From NCBI GenBank assembly GCA_050014395.1, contig JBEKDK010000005.1, positions 1 through 64,000 of the forward strand: a DNA stretch of 64,000 nt, written 5' to 3'. Position numbers and translations under genes: made by a program. Position 1 is the first letter of the stretch. Each line of letters opens with the position of its first letter. This document shows positions 50,125 to 59,319 of the stretch, in pieces. The notes beneath the pieces were generated by a model, which saw only the letters and a list, made by a program, of their open reading frames with translations, was not told where the DNA came from and searched no databases. The DNA is from DASPOJ01 sp050014395. GTDB taxonomy: Bacteria; Acidobacteriota; Terriglobia; Acidiferrales; UBA7541.

Positions 50125-52893
50125 ATGACTGAACAGCCGCAAATTCGCATCAACGAACTGGCCCGCGAACTCGAAGTGAAGGCCAAAGCGATTCTGGACT
50201 ATTTGCCCGAGGCTGGCGTCACCGAGAAGAAAACCCATTCGAGTTCGATCGATGAATCCGCCGCGGTAAAAGTCAGAGAACACTTTCATCAGTTGGCTGA
50301 CGCCGAAGCTGCGGCGGAGGCCAAAGCCATTGCCGATAAGGCCGCGAAAGATGCGGCCGCCAAAGCTGCGCGGATGCGGCCTGCGGCTCCCGCGGCCCCG
50401 GCAGTGGTGCACGCCGTACCGGATGTTGCCGCGCCGAAGATTGTGGCCCCCGTTGGAGCGGTTCCTGCTGCCGCGCCCGCTGCAAAAGTTGCTGCGCCGC
50501 CGGCGGCGGCTCCAGCGGCTGCTCCGGCTGCAGTGCCGGCGAAGCCCGCAGCACCGGGAACGATTGCGGCGAAGACTGCTGCTGCTCCGGGCCACGCGCC
50601 TGCTGCAGCGGCACGCACAAGACCCGCGCCGGCGACGGGGATCGGCAGACCGAATCCATTGCCGCCAGTGGTGCCACGGCCAGCGGCGCCGGTTAGCGCG
50701 GCACCGGCAGGAGCGCGAATTCATCCGACGGCAGCGCGGCCAGCTGCGAGCGGAGTTCCTATCGTAGCTCGGCCCGGAGCGCCCGCGGCGGGAGTGCGCG
50801 CGGGCGGATTCGTTCCCGCGCGATCTCCGATGCGGCCTGGCGCGCCGGGGCGTCCGATGCCCATGCGTCCGGGACAGCGGCCGAGCAGCGGAGGAGCAGG
50901 GCGGCCGGCGCCGTTGCTTCCGCCGGATCGAGTTCCGCCGAAAGCCGAACCGGGCAAACCGATTTATGAACGCAAGCCTGCCGCGCGTGCGCGGCCGACG
51001 CTCGAGCGGCGATTTGAAGAGGGCGAACGCAAGTTGCATCCGGTGCGGACGCGCGCCGGCGCGGGCGAGAGGCGCACCGCGCAAGTGGAGCGCGCTCCTG
51101 CGGCGCCGCCGCGCGAGCCGCGCGCGGTGACGATCACCGAAGGCATCACGGTGCGCGAGCTGGCTGAAAAGCTGGATGTGCGCGCGAAAGACGTTCTGAA
51201 AACTTTGCTAGATCGCGGAATCTTCGCGAGCATCAATCAGGCGCTGGACGTGCCGATGGCCACGAGTCTGGCCGAAGCCTTCAACGGAATCGTGAACGTG
51301 ATTTCGTTCGAGGAAGAAGTGGTGCAGGACACGGCCAAGGAAAATGCCAAGGAGAATAAGCCCGCGGATCTGGAACCGCGCGCGCCGGTGGTGACGGTGA
51401 TGGGCCACGTCGATCACGGCAAAACGAGTTTGCTCGACGCGATTCGCAAGACCGAAGTGGCTGCGGGCGAGGCCGGCGGGATCACGCAACATATTGGCGC
51501 GTCGCAAATCACGGTGAACGGACGGCGCATCGTGTTCATAGACACGCCGGGCCATGAAGCGTTCACGCGGATGCGGGCGCGCGGCGCGAAGGTCACCGAT
51601 ATCGTGGTGCTGGTGGTGGCCGCGGACGACGGTGTGATGCCGCAGACGCAGGAGGCCATCGATCACGCGAAAGCCGCGGGCGTTCCGATCATTGTGGCCA
51701 TCAACAAAATCGACAAGCCTGAGGCGCAGGCAGAGCGCGTTAAGCGGCAACTTTCCGATCGCGGGTTGATGCCGGAGGAGTGGGGCGGCGACACGGTGAT
51801 GGTGGAAGTTTCAGCCAAGAAGGGAACCGGTCTCGAGAAGTTAATGGAGATGATTCTGCTGGTCTCCGAAATGCGCGAGCTGCGCGCCAGCCCAACGGTT
51901 CCGGCGACGGGCACGGTATTGGAATCGCGCGTGGACAAAGGGCGCGGACCCGTGGCGACGGTGCTGGTGCAAGGCGGCACGTTGCATACCGGCGACGTGT
52001 TTATTTGCGGCGCGGTGTACGGCAAAGTACGCGCGATGTTTGACGACAAGGGCCGCGTGGTGAAAGAGGCCGGGCCATCGACGCCGGTGGAAGTGCTGGG
52101 CTTGCAGGGCGTGCCGGAAGCGGGCGATCCGCTGCAAGTGACGGACGAGGCCAAGGCGCGGCACATCGTCGATTACCGGCAAACGAAATTGCGCGACGCC
52201 GCTCTCGCGAAAACCTCCGGCGCGCGAATCACGCTCGATCAATTGCACGAGCAGTTGCGCGTGGGCGAAGTGAAGGAATTGCCGGTGGTGATCAAGGCCG
52301 ACGTGCAGGGTTCCGTGGAAGTGCTGGAAGAAATGCTGCCGAAGCTTTCCACCGACGACGTGAAGCTGAAAATTATTCACGCCAGCGTCGGCGCGGTTTC
52401 GGAAACCGACGTGCTGCTGGCTTCGGCGTCAAACGCCATCATCATCGCGTTCAACGTGCGCCCCGAGCGCAAGGCCGCCGATCTGGCGCAACAGGAAAAC
52501 GTGGAGATTCGCACGCACTCCGTGATTTACGAAGTGTCCGACGAAATCAAAAAGGCGCTGGCCGGGTTGCTGGAGCCGGTGTTCCAGGAAACGCATCTGG
52601 GCCGAGCCGAGGTGCGCGACACTTTCCGCATCAAGGGCGTGGGCATGATCGCGGGTTGCTACGTGCTGGATGGCGTGTTGAAGCGCGATGCGCAGGTGCG
52701 CGTGGTGCGCGATGGAGTGGTGGTATATACCGGCAAGCTGAGTTCGCTGCGCCGCTTCAAGGACGATGCCAGCGAAGTGCGCGCCGGATTTGAGTGCGGC
52801 GTGGGCGTGGCCAATTTCAACGACGTCAAGCCCGGCGACGTGCTCGAGTGTTTCAATATGCAGAAGGTCGCTCTGGCGGAGGCGACCGCTTAG
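50125..52893 (+). CDS. infB: Translation initiation factor IF-2
   Basis: The 922-residue GTPase positions initiator tRNA. It has an N-terminal IF2N module (about 1-50), an Ala/Pro-rich linker (about 60-330), a second IF2N-like module (ITVRELAEKLDVRAKDVLKT), and the G domain with GHVDHGKTS, DTPGHEAF and NKID. Domains II, III and IV follow. It starts 9 nt after the nusA stop, so the two genes are probably coupled. The linker is of normal length for the high-GC relatives. Confidence 0.97.
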   Translation: MTEQPQIRINELARELEVKAKAILDYLPEAGVTEKKTHSSSIDESAAVKVREHFHQLADAEAAAEAKAIADKAAKDAAAKAARMRPAAPAAPAVVHAVPDVAAPKIVAPVGAVPAAAPAAKVAAPPAAAPAAAPAAVPAKPAAPGTIAAKTAAAPGHAPAAAARTRPAPATGIGRPNPLPPVVPRPAAPVSAAPAGARIHPTAARPAASGVPIVARPGAPAAGVRAGGFVPARSPMRPGAPGRPMPMRPGQRPSSGGAGRPAPLLPPDRVPPKAEPGKPIYERKPAARARPTLERRFEEGERKLHPVRTRAGAGERRTAQVERAPAAPPREPRAVTITEGITVRELAEKLDVRAKDVLKTLLDRGIFASINQALDVPMATSLAEAFNGIVNVISFEEEVVQDTAKENAKENKPADLEPRAPVVTVMGHVDHGKTSLLDAIRKTEVAAGEAGGITQHIGASQITVNGRRIVFIDTPGHEAFTRMRARGAKVTDIVVLVVAADDGVMPQTQEAIDHAKAAGVPIIVAINKIDKPEAQAERVKRQLSDRGLMPEEWGGDTVMVEVSAKKGTGLEKLMEMILLVSEMRELRASPTVPATGTVLESRVDKGRGPVATVLVQGGTLHTGDVFICGAVYGKVRAMFDDKGRVVKEAGPSTPVEVLGLQGVPEAGDPLQVTDEAKARHIVDYRQTKLRDAALAKTSGARITLDQLHEQLRVGEVKELPVVIKADVQGSVEVLEEMLPKLSTDDVKLKIIHASVGAVSETDVLLASASNAIIIAFNVRPERKAADLAQQENVEIRTHSVIYEVSDEIKKALAGLLEPVFQETHLGRAEVRDTFRIKGVGMIAGCYVLDGVLKRDAQVRVVRDGVVVYTGKLSSLRRFKDDASEVRAGFECGVGVANFNDVKPGDVLECFNMQKVALAEATA

Positions 52894-52932
52894 ACGTTTC
52901 TTCCGCCGGCCGGTTCCCGCCGGGGAGCGGAC

Positions 52933-53214
52933 ATGCCGATCGGACTGCTCACCCTGGAAATTTATATTCCGGAAGCGCATTCGCTGAAGGATAAACGGCA
53001 AGTCCTGCGCAGCCTAAAGGATCGCCTGCGCGCGCGGTTCAATGTGGCCGTGGCGGAATTGGATGGGCAGGATGCGTGGCAGCGCTCGACCGTTGGCGTG
53101 GTGACGCTGTCAAACAACTCAGGCCACCTGGAGCAATCACTCCGCACAATTTTTGAAGAATCCGAGCGCGTGTTGGGACGCGATCTTGTGGGGCACGAAT
53201 TGGAGTTACTGTGA
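52933..53214 (+). CDS. DUF503 (YlxP-like) protein
   Basis: The 93-residue protein matches DUF503: IGLLTLEIYIPEAHSLKDKR at the start, VLRSLKDRLRARFNVAVAEL in the middle, and GVVTLSNNSGHLEQSLRTIF. The family lies between infB and rbfA in many bacteria, as here, and is thought to take part in ribosome or translation functions not yet defined. Length is normal. Confidence 0.9.
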   Translation: MPIGLLTLEIYIPEAHSLKDKRQVLRSLKDRLRARFNVAVAELDGQDAWQRSTVGVVTLSNNSGHLEQSLRTIFEESERVLGRDLVGHELELL

Positions 53215-53314
53215 AGATCAGAGAAATGCTTTGACAGCGAAAGTCTCGGTGGGCGAAAGTTCGCAAGAGCGAAAGGCGCCCGTCAAGGGAGTCCGGTTAC
53301 CGCGGACGGTACGC

Positions 53315-53680
53315 ATGACAGTTGCAGGACATCGCCACGAACGCGTTGCCGAGGAGATCGCCCACGAGTTGGGCTCGATGCTCGCCGGCGAGCTGAAAGA
53401 TCCGCGCCTGGACGCCGCGGTGACTGTGAGCGAAGTGCGGATGCTGAACGGGCTGAAGTTGGTGCGGGTCTTCGTCAGCGTGCGCGGCGACGAAGCGGAA
53501 GATAAGCGCGTGCTCGCCGGACTGAACGCCGCGTCGGGCTTCATCCGCCATGAGCTGGCTTCGCGGCTGCGGCTGCGCCGCGCGCCCGAACTGCTTTTCG
53601 TGATCGATCGCTCGGAAGAATACAGCCAGCACATCGAGGAGTTGTTGCGCGAAGTGAACAAACCGCCTTCGCTTGAGTGA
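53315..53680 (+). CDS. rbfA: Ribosome-binding factor A
   Basis: RbfA binds the 30S subunit during late maturation of 16S rRNA. The 121-residue protein has the KH-like fold: HERVAEEIAHELGSMLAGEL, KDPRLDAAVTVSEVRM, KLVRVFVSV and the C-terminal RAPELLFVIDRSEEYSQHIE. The start is uncertain. ATG 53315 gives the usual length; TTG 53231 in frame would add 28 residues and reduce the gap after the DUF503 gene to 16 nt. It is followed by truB as in many bacteria. Confidence 0.9.
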   Translation: MTVAGHRHERVAEEIAHELGSMLAGELKDPRLDAAVTVSEVRMLNGLKLVRVFVSVRGDEAEDKRVLAGLNAASGFIRHELASRLRLRRAPELLFVIDRSEEYSQHIEELLREVNKPPSLE

Positions 53681-53726
53681 TCCCTTACGTTTCGCAGCCC
53701 TCCCAGCCCGCGGGGCCCAGATCAAC

Positions 53727-54701
53727 ATGCCGAAAAAGAAACAGCCCGCGTCGATCGACGGCGCACTGGTCGTTGACAAGCCGCAAGGCCCGACTTCGCA
53801 CGATGTTGTGGAAGCGGTGCGGCGCGCGCTAGGGTTTCGTCAGGTCGGCCATCTTGGCACGCTCGATCCGCTGGCGACAGGCGTGCTCGTTTTGCTGCTG
53901 GGGCGCGCGACGCGTCTCGCGCAGTTTTACGCGGGCCGCCGCAAGCGTTACGCCACGACGTTTCGTTTCGGTTTTGCCACCGATACGTACGATGCGGATG
54001 GATCACCGCTAGGTCCCGACCTTGCGCCGCAGCTTGATCGCTCGCAAATCGAATCGCTGGCCGCGGCTCGTGTAGGGCGATACCCACAGATGCCGCCGGC
54101 ATTTTCGGCCAAGAAAATCCACGGACAGACGGCGCACGAATTGGCGCGCAAGAACAAGCCGGTGAAACTTGAGCCGGTGGAAGTGGAAGTGTACGAATTC
54201 CGCATGCTCGAAGTGCAAGGATCGTGCGCGCGATTCAGCGTGGAGTGCACAGCGGGAACTTACATTCGTTCACTTGCCGATGAAATGGGCAAGGCGCTGG
54301 GCTGCGGCGCGCATCTTTCGTCAATCGTGCGCACAGCCGTGGGCGAATTCACGCTGGATCAAGCGGTGAAGCTCGAAACATTTGAGCAGGCCGCGCGGGA
54401 AGGCCGCGCCGCGGAATGGGTGCTGCCGCTCGAGAAACTCTTGCTGGACCTGCCATCGGTAAGCGTTCTACCGGCCGTCGAACTTCGCGTGCGGCACGGC
54501 AGCAATTTTAATATTCAGTTGGCGCAACTTCAGCCGGGTCGCGCGCCGGCGACGCAGGAGGGTCCCGCGCAACTCGATTCGGGTGAATGGAAGCCTGCGC
54601 GGCTGCGAGTTTTCAATCAGCAGCAACGGTTGATCGCCATCGCGCAGGCGGTGGTGCCGCGGACGTATCGGCCGGTGGTTGTACTCGATGCGGCGCCGTG
54701 A
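53727..54701 (+). CDS. truB: tRNA pseudouridine-55 synthase
   Basis: TruB makes pseudouridine 55 in the T loop of tRNAs. The 324-residue protein has DGALVVDKPQGPTSHDVVEA, the catalytic GHLGTLDPLATGVL (Asp47), TGTRYATTFRFG-type strands, and YIRSLADEMGKALGCGAHLS. The C-terminal PUA-like domain is present. The ATG at 53727 follows the rbfA stop by 46 nt. It is the last gene of the operon, which faces the secretin gene tail to tail. Confidence 0.95.
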   Translation: MPKKKQPASIDGALVVDKPQGPTSHDVVEAVRRALGFRQVGHLGTLDPLATGVLVLLLGRATRLAQFYAGRRKRYATTFRFGFATDTYDADGSPLGPDLAPQLDRSQIESLAAARVGRYPQMPPAFSAKKIHGQTAHELARKNKPVKLEPVEVEVYEFRMLEVQGSCARFSVECTAGTYIRSLADEMGKALGCGAHLSSIVRTAVGEFTLDQAVKLETFEQAAREGRAAEWVLPLEKLLLDLPSVSVLPAVELRVRHGSNFNIQLAQLQPGRAPATQEGPAQLDSGEWKPARLRVFNQQQRLIAIAQAVVPRTYRPVVVLDAAP

Positions 54702-54737
54702 CGTTGGCAGGCGCTGAGTGAATCTGGCGAGCGAGAC

Positions 54738-57700
54738 TTACTGGCCGCTCGGATTGCCAGGATTGCCAGGGGCGGTCGTGGTGTTTGGCGTGCCGGGCAG
54801 CGGCGGGTTGCTGAGCGCGCCCGGCGAGGGAGGCACGGTAACGGCGCCTGGGTTTGTCGTGGTGGGAGGCGGGTTGGGCGTCTGAACGGCTCCGGGCGCG
54901 GGTGGGCCATTTGTGGCGGCGGGAGGCAGCGCGACGCCGCCCACGGCTCCGGGTTCTCCGGCGCCGGCATAAAATGAGTGTTGGCTGCGCGGCGCCATGT
55001 GAATTTCGCGCGGCGTGATCAGGATCAGCATATCGGTGTTGCTGTTCTGCGTGGTTTGCTCGCCGGCGAGCGCGCCGGCTCTGCCCGCTTGCGCCAGGCC
55101 GGGCCAGCCACCGATCGCGCCTAGCTCGCTGGCTTGCACCAGGCCGGTGATAATCGAAGTTTGATTTTCCTTCAGGCGAACCGTTTGCTCGATGGTGCGA
55201 TTGCTGAGCACCGGGATGTTGTTGATGGATTCGCCCGCCAGGCTGCTGATCTCAAATTGCAGATCGAGCGTCACTTCGTTCACGTCGTTGAATCGCGGCG
55301 TGGCGTGCACGTTCAGGCCGAGGTTTATGTACTCGGCGCTGGGATACGGCACGAAGGGCGTAGTAGTTTGCCCGAGGATCGACGTGGAATTCAGGATCAC
55401 GGTGACTTCGTTCGAGTCTTCGGCGGCTACGGCCACGTCGGGCAAACCGTCGTCGTTGAAATCTTCCGCAACGACGGACGCCGGCTGGTTCCCGGTGCCG
55501 ACCGTGAGCGGAGTTTGAAACGTGCCGTCGCCGGCTCCGAGAAGAATCGAGACTTGATTCGCAGAGCCGTCGGCGACCACCAGATCGAGATGGCCGTCAT
55601 TGTTGAAGTCGGCGGTGGCGATGCTTGTCGGGTCCACGCCGGCGGGGTAAACGGCCTGGGTTTGGAATGTGCCATTGCTATTGCCGAGCAGAATCGAAAC
55701 CGTGCTGTCGGTCTGATTCGAGATTGCGAGATCTTTCACTCCATCCAAATTGAAATCGCCTACGGCGATACCGCTCGGCGCCGCGCCCGTAGCGTAATCG
55801 GTTTTCGCGCGGAACGTGCCGTCGCCATTTCCCAGCAGGATCGAAACTGTGTTCGATCCCTGATTGGTCACGGCCAGATCGAGAATGCCGTCGCCGGTGA
55901 AATCGCCGACGTAGATTGCTGAGGGCGATGTGCCCACCGTGTAGTCCGTATTCGCCCCGAACGTGCCGTCGCCATTGCCCAGAAAAATAGAGACGGTGCC
56001 TGCGGTTTGGTTCACGACCGCAAGATCTTCGTTGTTGCTGGCGTTGCTGAAGACGCCGGCGGCGATCGCCGCCGGGCCGCCGTTGTCCGTGAGGGTCGTG
56101 GCCGCGTTGAAAGTCCCGTCGCCGTTACCGAGCAGAATCGAAATTGTGTTGCCAGTCTTATCGGCGACAGCCAGGTCCAGCTTTCCGTCGCCATTGAAAT
56201 CGGCGGCCGCGATGGCCGCGGGGCCGGTGCCCGCGGGGTAATCCACATGCGTGGCGAACGTGCCGTCGCCGTTGTTCAGCAAGATCGACACTGTGTTCGC
56301 AGTCGAATTGGCGACGGCCAAGTCGGGAAAAGCGCCGGCGTTCGCGCTGAAATTTGCTGCGATGACGTTCACCGGGGCCGTGCCGGTATCGTAATCGGCG
56401 GTGGGCAACAAACCCGTGAGAGATCCCACGCCGATCGCGGATGGAGAAACGGGGCTTGCCGAAAGAGAAGCCAGTGAAACCGGGAACCGTGCGCCGGAGA
56501 AGAACGAAACTTTTTGGCCGTCTTCCGCTCGCAGAATCAGTCGCTGGGCGCTGCGCACCTGATTGATTGTTTCGGCGAAGTTCGCGGTCGCGCTGGGCAT
56601 TGTGGCCAGAAAAATGGATTTCCCTCCGCCAAATGCGAGTATCGACGGCAGCAACGCGCTGGCGCCGCCCGTTGCGTACAGCAAACCCAGACTGCTGAAG
56701 ATACTTTCGATGGTTTGAAGCAACGTGCCGTTGGCGGCGGCTTGCTGGAGCGAATTAATTTGGGTTCCGCTGAGCGTCAGCACGGTGGCTGAAGTCGGCG
56801 GCGTGATGCCGAGCTGCTCGGAGAGCGAGCGGTCCACTTCGAGGAGATCGATTTCCAGCAGCATTTCGCCGCGCGGCTGTTCGATTTCACCGATCAGCGC
56901 TTCCGCCAGCGCGACGTGCTCGGGCGTGTCGCGCAGGGTGAGTCTGCGCGAGCCGGCATCCAGCTCCGCGCGATTGACGCCGGCGATCTCGCGGATCAGG
57001 CGCACCGTTTGATTCATGTCGTCAGGCGTAATCGAGTCGGGCAAAATGAAAGTGCGTTCGATCTCGGGCGCGAAATCGCGGCGCTTCGGCTGCGTGTCGT
57101 CGGCGACGAAGAATGTGTGCGTATCCATTGGCCGCCAGAATGTGCGCGTTGCGGCGCCCAACGCCTTCATCGCAGTTTGGAAATCCACGGGATCGAGGCG
57201 CAAGCGCACAACGCGATCGTGCAGATCGGTATCGAACTGCGCGACCAAGCCGAATTGCTGCGCGACTTGCTGGTAAGCGTCGCGCGTTTGGCCGCGAAAA
57301 TCGAAGCTGCGCGTTCCCGGTTTCGGCTGGATGTGCGGCAAATCGGCGAGCTTCGTTTTTGAATTCGGCACCGCGATCGCGCCACTGGGCTCAAGCTGCT
57401 GCAAGCGTTCCTGCGCGATGGAATATCCCGGGTCAAGTTCGAGCGCCTGCAATAAATCGTCGCGGGCGGCGGCGGGCTGGCCGGCAATCAATTCGCGCTC
57501 GGCACGGTCGGTATATTGCTGCACCAGCGCAAAGCGATCGAGGTATCGCCGCAATTGGTATTCGTGATTGTCGGGCGCGTACTCGGCTGCTTCCGTCAGC
57601 GCCGCGTAGGCGGATTTCCAGTCCAGGGCCTGCTCGGCGCGAAGGCCGGCGTCGTAGGCTTCGCGCGCCTTGCGGGCGTCCGGCGCGGGCGGGCGTGGCG

Positions 57701-57884
57701 TTGCGGCAGCGCTTGCGGGCGGGAGTGCTTGGGCGGAAGTGGCGGAAGCCGCGGGAGGAGGCGTGGCCGGAGTCGGCGCTTGCGCGCGAGCCAAGGGCGC
57801 GGCGAGGGAAGCTGCCAGCACTAGCGCGGCAGCGCCAAGGGCCGGGCAATGTGCTCGAACGGCTCGAATTGTGGAGCAGGGCAT
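54738..57884 (-). CDS. Secretin-family outer-membrane protein with seven FG-GAP repeats inserted
   Basis: The 1048-residue protein has a signal peptide (about 1-33), an Ala/Pro linker, a TPR-like helical part (about 68-165), an STN/N0-like domain (from about 193, RSFDFRGQTRDAYQQVAQQF), and then a secretin core with EIEQPRGEMLLEIDLLEVDR and LRAEDGQKVSFFSGARFPVS. After this strand it is interrupted by about 330 residues (about 503-835) of seven FG-GAP/VCBS repeats (typical unit SILLGNGDGTF plus DFNGDGKLDLAVAD). The secretin then resumes with YINLGLNVHATPRFNDVNEV, NRTIEQTVRLKENQTSIITG and ILITPREIH. A proline-rich tail ends it. No pilus or type II secretion genes are adjacent. ATG 57884 is chosen for the signal peptide. 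Confidence 0.88.
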   Translation of the reverse strand: MPCSTIRAVRAHCPALGAAALVLAASLAAPLARAQAPTPATPPPAASATSAQALPPASAAATPRPPAPDARKAREAYDAGLRAEQALDWKSAYAALTEAAEYAPDNHEYQLRRYLDRFALVQQYTDRAERELIAGQPAAARDDLLQALELDPGYSIAQERLQQLEPSGAIAVPNSKTKLADLPHIQPKPGTRSFDFRGQTRDAYQQVAQQFGLVAQFDTDLHDRVVRLRLDPVDFQTAMKALGAATRTFWRPMDTHTFFVADDTQPKRRDFAPEIERTFILPDSITPDDMNQTVRLIREIAGVNRAELDAGSRRLTLRDTPEHVALAEALIGEIEQPRGEMLLEIDLLEVDRSLSEQLGITPPTSATVLTLSGTQINSLQQAAANGTLLQTIESIFSSLGLLYATGGASALLPSILAFGGGKSIFLATMPSATANFAETINQVRSAQRLILRAEDGQKVSFFSGARFPVSLASLSASPVSPSAIGVGSLTGLLPTADYDTGTAPVNVIAANFSANAGAFPDLAVANSTANTVSILLNNGDGTFATHVDYPAGTGPAAIAAADFNGDGKLDLAVADKTGNTISILLGNGDGTFNAATTLTDNGGPAAIAAGVFSNASNNEDLAVVNQTAGTVSIFLGNGDGTFGANTDYTVGTSPSAIYVGDFTGDGILDLAVTNQGSNTVSILLGNGDGTFRAKTDYATGAAPSGIAVGDFNLDGVKDLAISNQTDSTVSILLGNSNGTFQTQAVYPAGVDPTSIATADFNNDGHLDLVVADGSANQVSILLGAGDGTFQTPLTVGTGNQPASVVAEDFNDDGLPDVAVAAEDSNEVTVILNSTSILGQTTTPFVPYPSAEYINLGLNVHATPRFNDVNEVTLDLQFEISSLAGESINNIPVLSNRTIEQTVRLKENQTSIITGLVQASELGAIGGWPGLAQAGRAGALAGEQTTQNSNTDMLILITPREIHMAPRSQHSFYAGAGEPGAVGGVALPPAATNGPPAPGAVQTPNPPPTTTNPGAVTVPPSPGALSNPPLPGTPNTTTAPGNPGNPSGQ

Positions 57885-57951
57885 GGGTCGATGTTTGGCC
57901 GATCTATTGTAACGGTAGTCGAAAGCGATGGTGGCATACAAGCGAGCGACC

Positions 57952-58010
57952 TTGACCGGAGCATTACATCCGTGTAAACTGATAAATCCAGTTGCTATCC
58001 AGTTGCAACT
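57952..58010 (+). promoter_or_regulatory. Promoter and candidate metal-responsive operator of the ftr1 operon
   Basis: TTGACC (57952-57957), 17 nt, then TAAACT (57975-57980) make a plausible promoter starting near 57987. Exactly there lie two copies of ATCCAGTTGC (57986-57995 and 57997-58006). The second copy overlaps a perfect 10-bp palindrome, AGTTGCAACT (58001-58010). A repressor on this site would block transcription. The DtxR-like domain encoded by the fourth gene of the operon is the obvious candidate, but binding is inference. Confidence 0.5.
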
Positions 58011-58025
58011 AGAGAAAACCCCAAA

Positions 58026-59309
58026 GTGCTCTCGTCACTCCTAATCGCCCTTCGAGAAGGCCTGGAAGCCGCCTTGATCGTGGGCATCGTGCTGGTTTAC
58101 CTCGATCGCATCGGCCAGCGCCAACTGGCGCGCTACGTTTGGGCCGGAGTGATTCTGGCCGTGGCCTCAAGCGCCGTAATTGCCATGGCCTTGGACCATT
58201 TTCAGATCAGCGAAGATGGATTCGAAGGTTTGATGCTGCTGGCGGCCGCGGTGTTTGTCGTGACGATGATCGCGTGGATGAATCACGCCGCGCGCCAGCT
58301 TCGCGGCCACATCGAAAAGCGCGTCGGGGAGTTCGCGAAGCGCGGCGGGTGGGGCGCGGGGCTGGGCCTGGGCGCTTTCGTTTACCTGATGGTGGTGCGA
58401 GAGGGCGCCGAGTTGGTATTGATTTTGCGCGCCGTCGAGCTTTCAACCGAAGGCCTCGAAGTTTGGATCGGGACGGCGCTGGGCCTCGGTTTGGCTGTAG
58501 CTGTGGGAGTGTTTTTCTTCGAGGGCACCCTGAAAGTTTCTCTCGGGAAATTCTTTTCGTTTACCAGCATTATCCTGACGGTCGTCGCCGTGCAACTGGC
58601 CGTGACTGGTTTGCATGAGTTGAGCGAGGCCAGGTGGATTGCATCGAGCCGGGTCGAGATGGCCTGGATCGGTCCGATTGTGGCCAACGACGTGTTTTTC
58701 TACGCCGTGATTTTGGGAGTGGCCGTGCTGCTCGTGCTGCGCGAGTGGGGAAAACCGGCCGCTGCGCCTGCGCCGAACGCTGCGAGCGCCCCGGCCCCTC
58801 AACTTGTGACCGACGCCGTGCGGAGAAAACTTCTTTACGAGCGGCGCACGCAACGGCGCTGGATGTTCGCGGCTGCGTTTACGTTTGTCGCGGTGATTCT
58901 GCTGCTGGCGGCCGATTTCGTTTACGCGCGCGTGGCTGCGGCCCCGCCGCCGGCGGAATTGCTGACGGCGATCGATGGGCAAGTGCGCGTTCCCACGGCC
59001 CAGGTGAGCGATAACAACCTGCACATGTTTCGATTGCAGGCCGGCGGAGGCGAAATTCGTTTTCTGATCATTAAGCAACCGGCGGGCTACGGCGTGGCGC
59101 TGGACGCGTGCCAAATCTGCGGCCGCGCGGGGTATAGGCAGGAAGGCGCGAACGTGATCTGCCGCAATTGCGGCGCGGCGATTTACATCCCTACGATCGG
59201 GCAATCCGGCGGCTGCAATCCGGTGGGCGTGGCGTCGCAGGTCGATGGCGCGGACATCGTCGTGGATGTTCCCGCGCTGGTTGGCGCAGAGCGCGAGGTT
59301 CCGCAGTAG
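58026..59309 (+). CDS. Ftr1-type iron permease fused to a DUF2318 domain
   Basis: The 427-residue protein has seven or so transmembrane helices with the two iron-permease motifs REGLE (10-14) and REGAE (125-129). This makes it an Ftr1/EfeU homologue for iron uptake. After the last Ftr1 helix comes another membrane helix and then a periplasmic C-terminal domain with the DUF2318 pattern: Cys362/365, Cys379/382 and a later Cys397 in QSGGCNPVG. In epsilonproteobacteria these are separate genes next to P19; here they are fused and no P19, EfeO or EfeB gene is adjacent. The start is GTG at 58026. Confidence 0.88.
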   Translation: MLSSLLIALREGLEAALIVGIVLVYLDRIGQRQLARYVWAGVILAVASSAVIAMALDHFQISEDGFEGLMLLAAAVFVVTMIAWMNHAARQLRGHIEKRVGEFAKRGGWGAGLGLGAFVYLMVVREGAELVLILRAVELSTEGLEVWIGTALGLGLAVAVGVFFFEGTLKVSLGKFFSFTSIILTVVAVQLAVTGLHELSEARWIASSRVEMAWIGPIVANDVFFYAVILGVAVLLVLREWGKPAAAPAPNAASAPAPQLVTDAVRRKLLYERRTQRRWMFAAAFTFVAVILLLAADFVYARVAAAPPPAELLTAIDGQVRVPTAQVSDNNLHMFRLQAGGGEIRFLIIKQPAGYGVALDACQICGRAGYRQEGANVICRNCGAAIYIPTIGQSGGCNPVGVASQVDGADIVVDVPALVGAEREVPQ

Positions 59310-59319
59310 TTCCGCTACC

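Noticed and set aside
54738..57884. Two separate genes: a secretin and an FG-GAP protein
   Set aside because: There is no stop codon, and the secretin halves flank the repeats in one frame. Gene fusion or insertion is the simpler reading.
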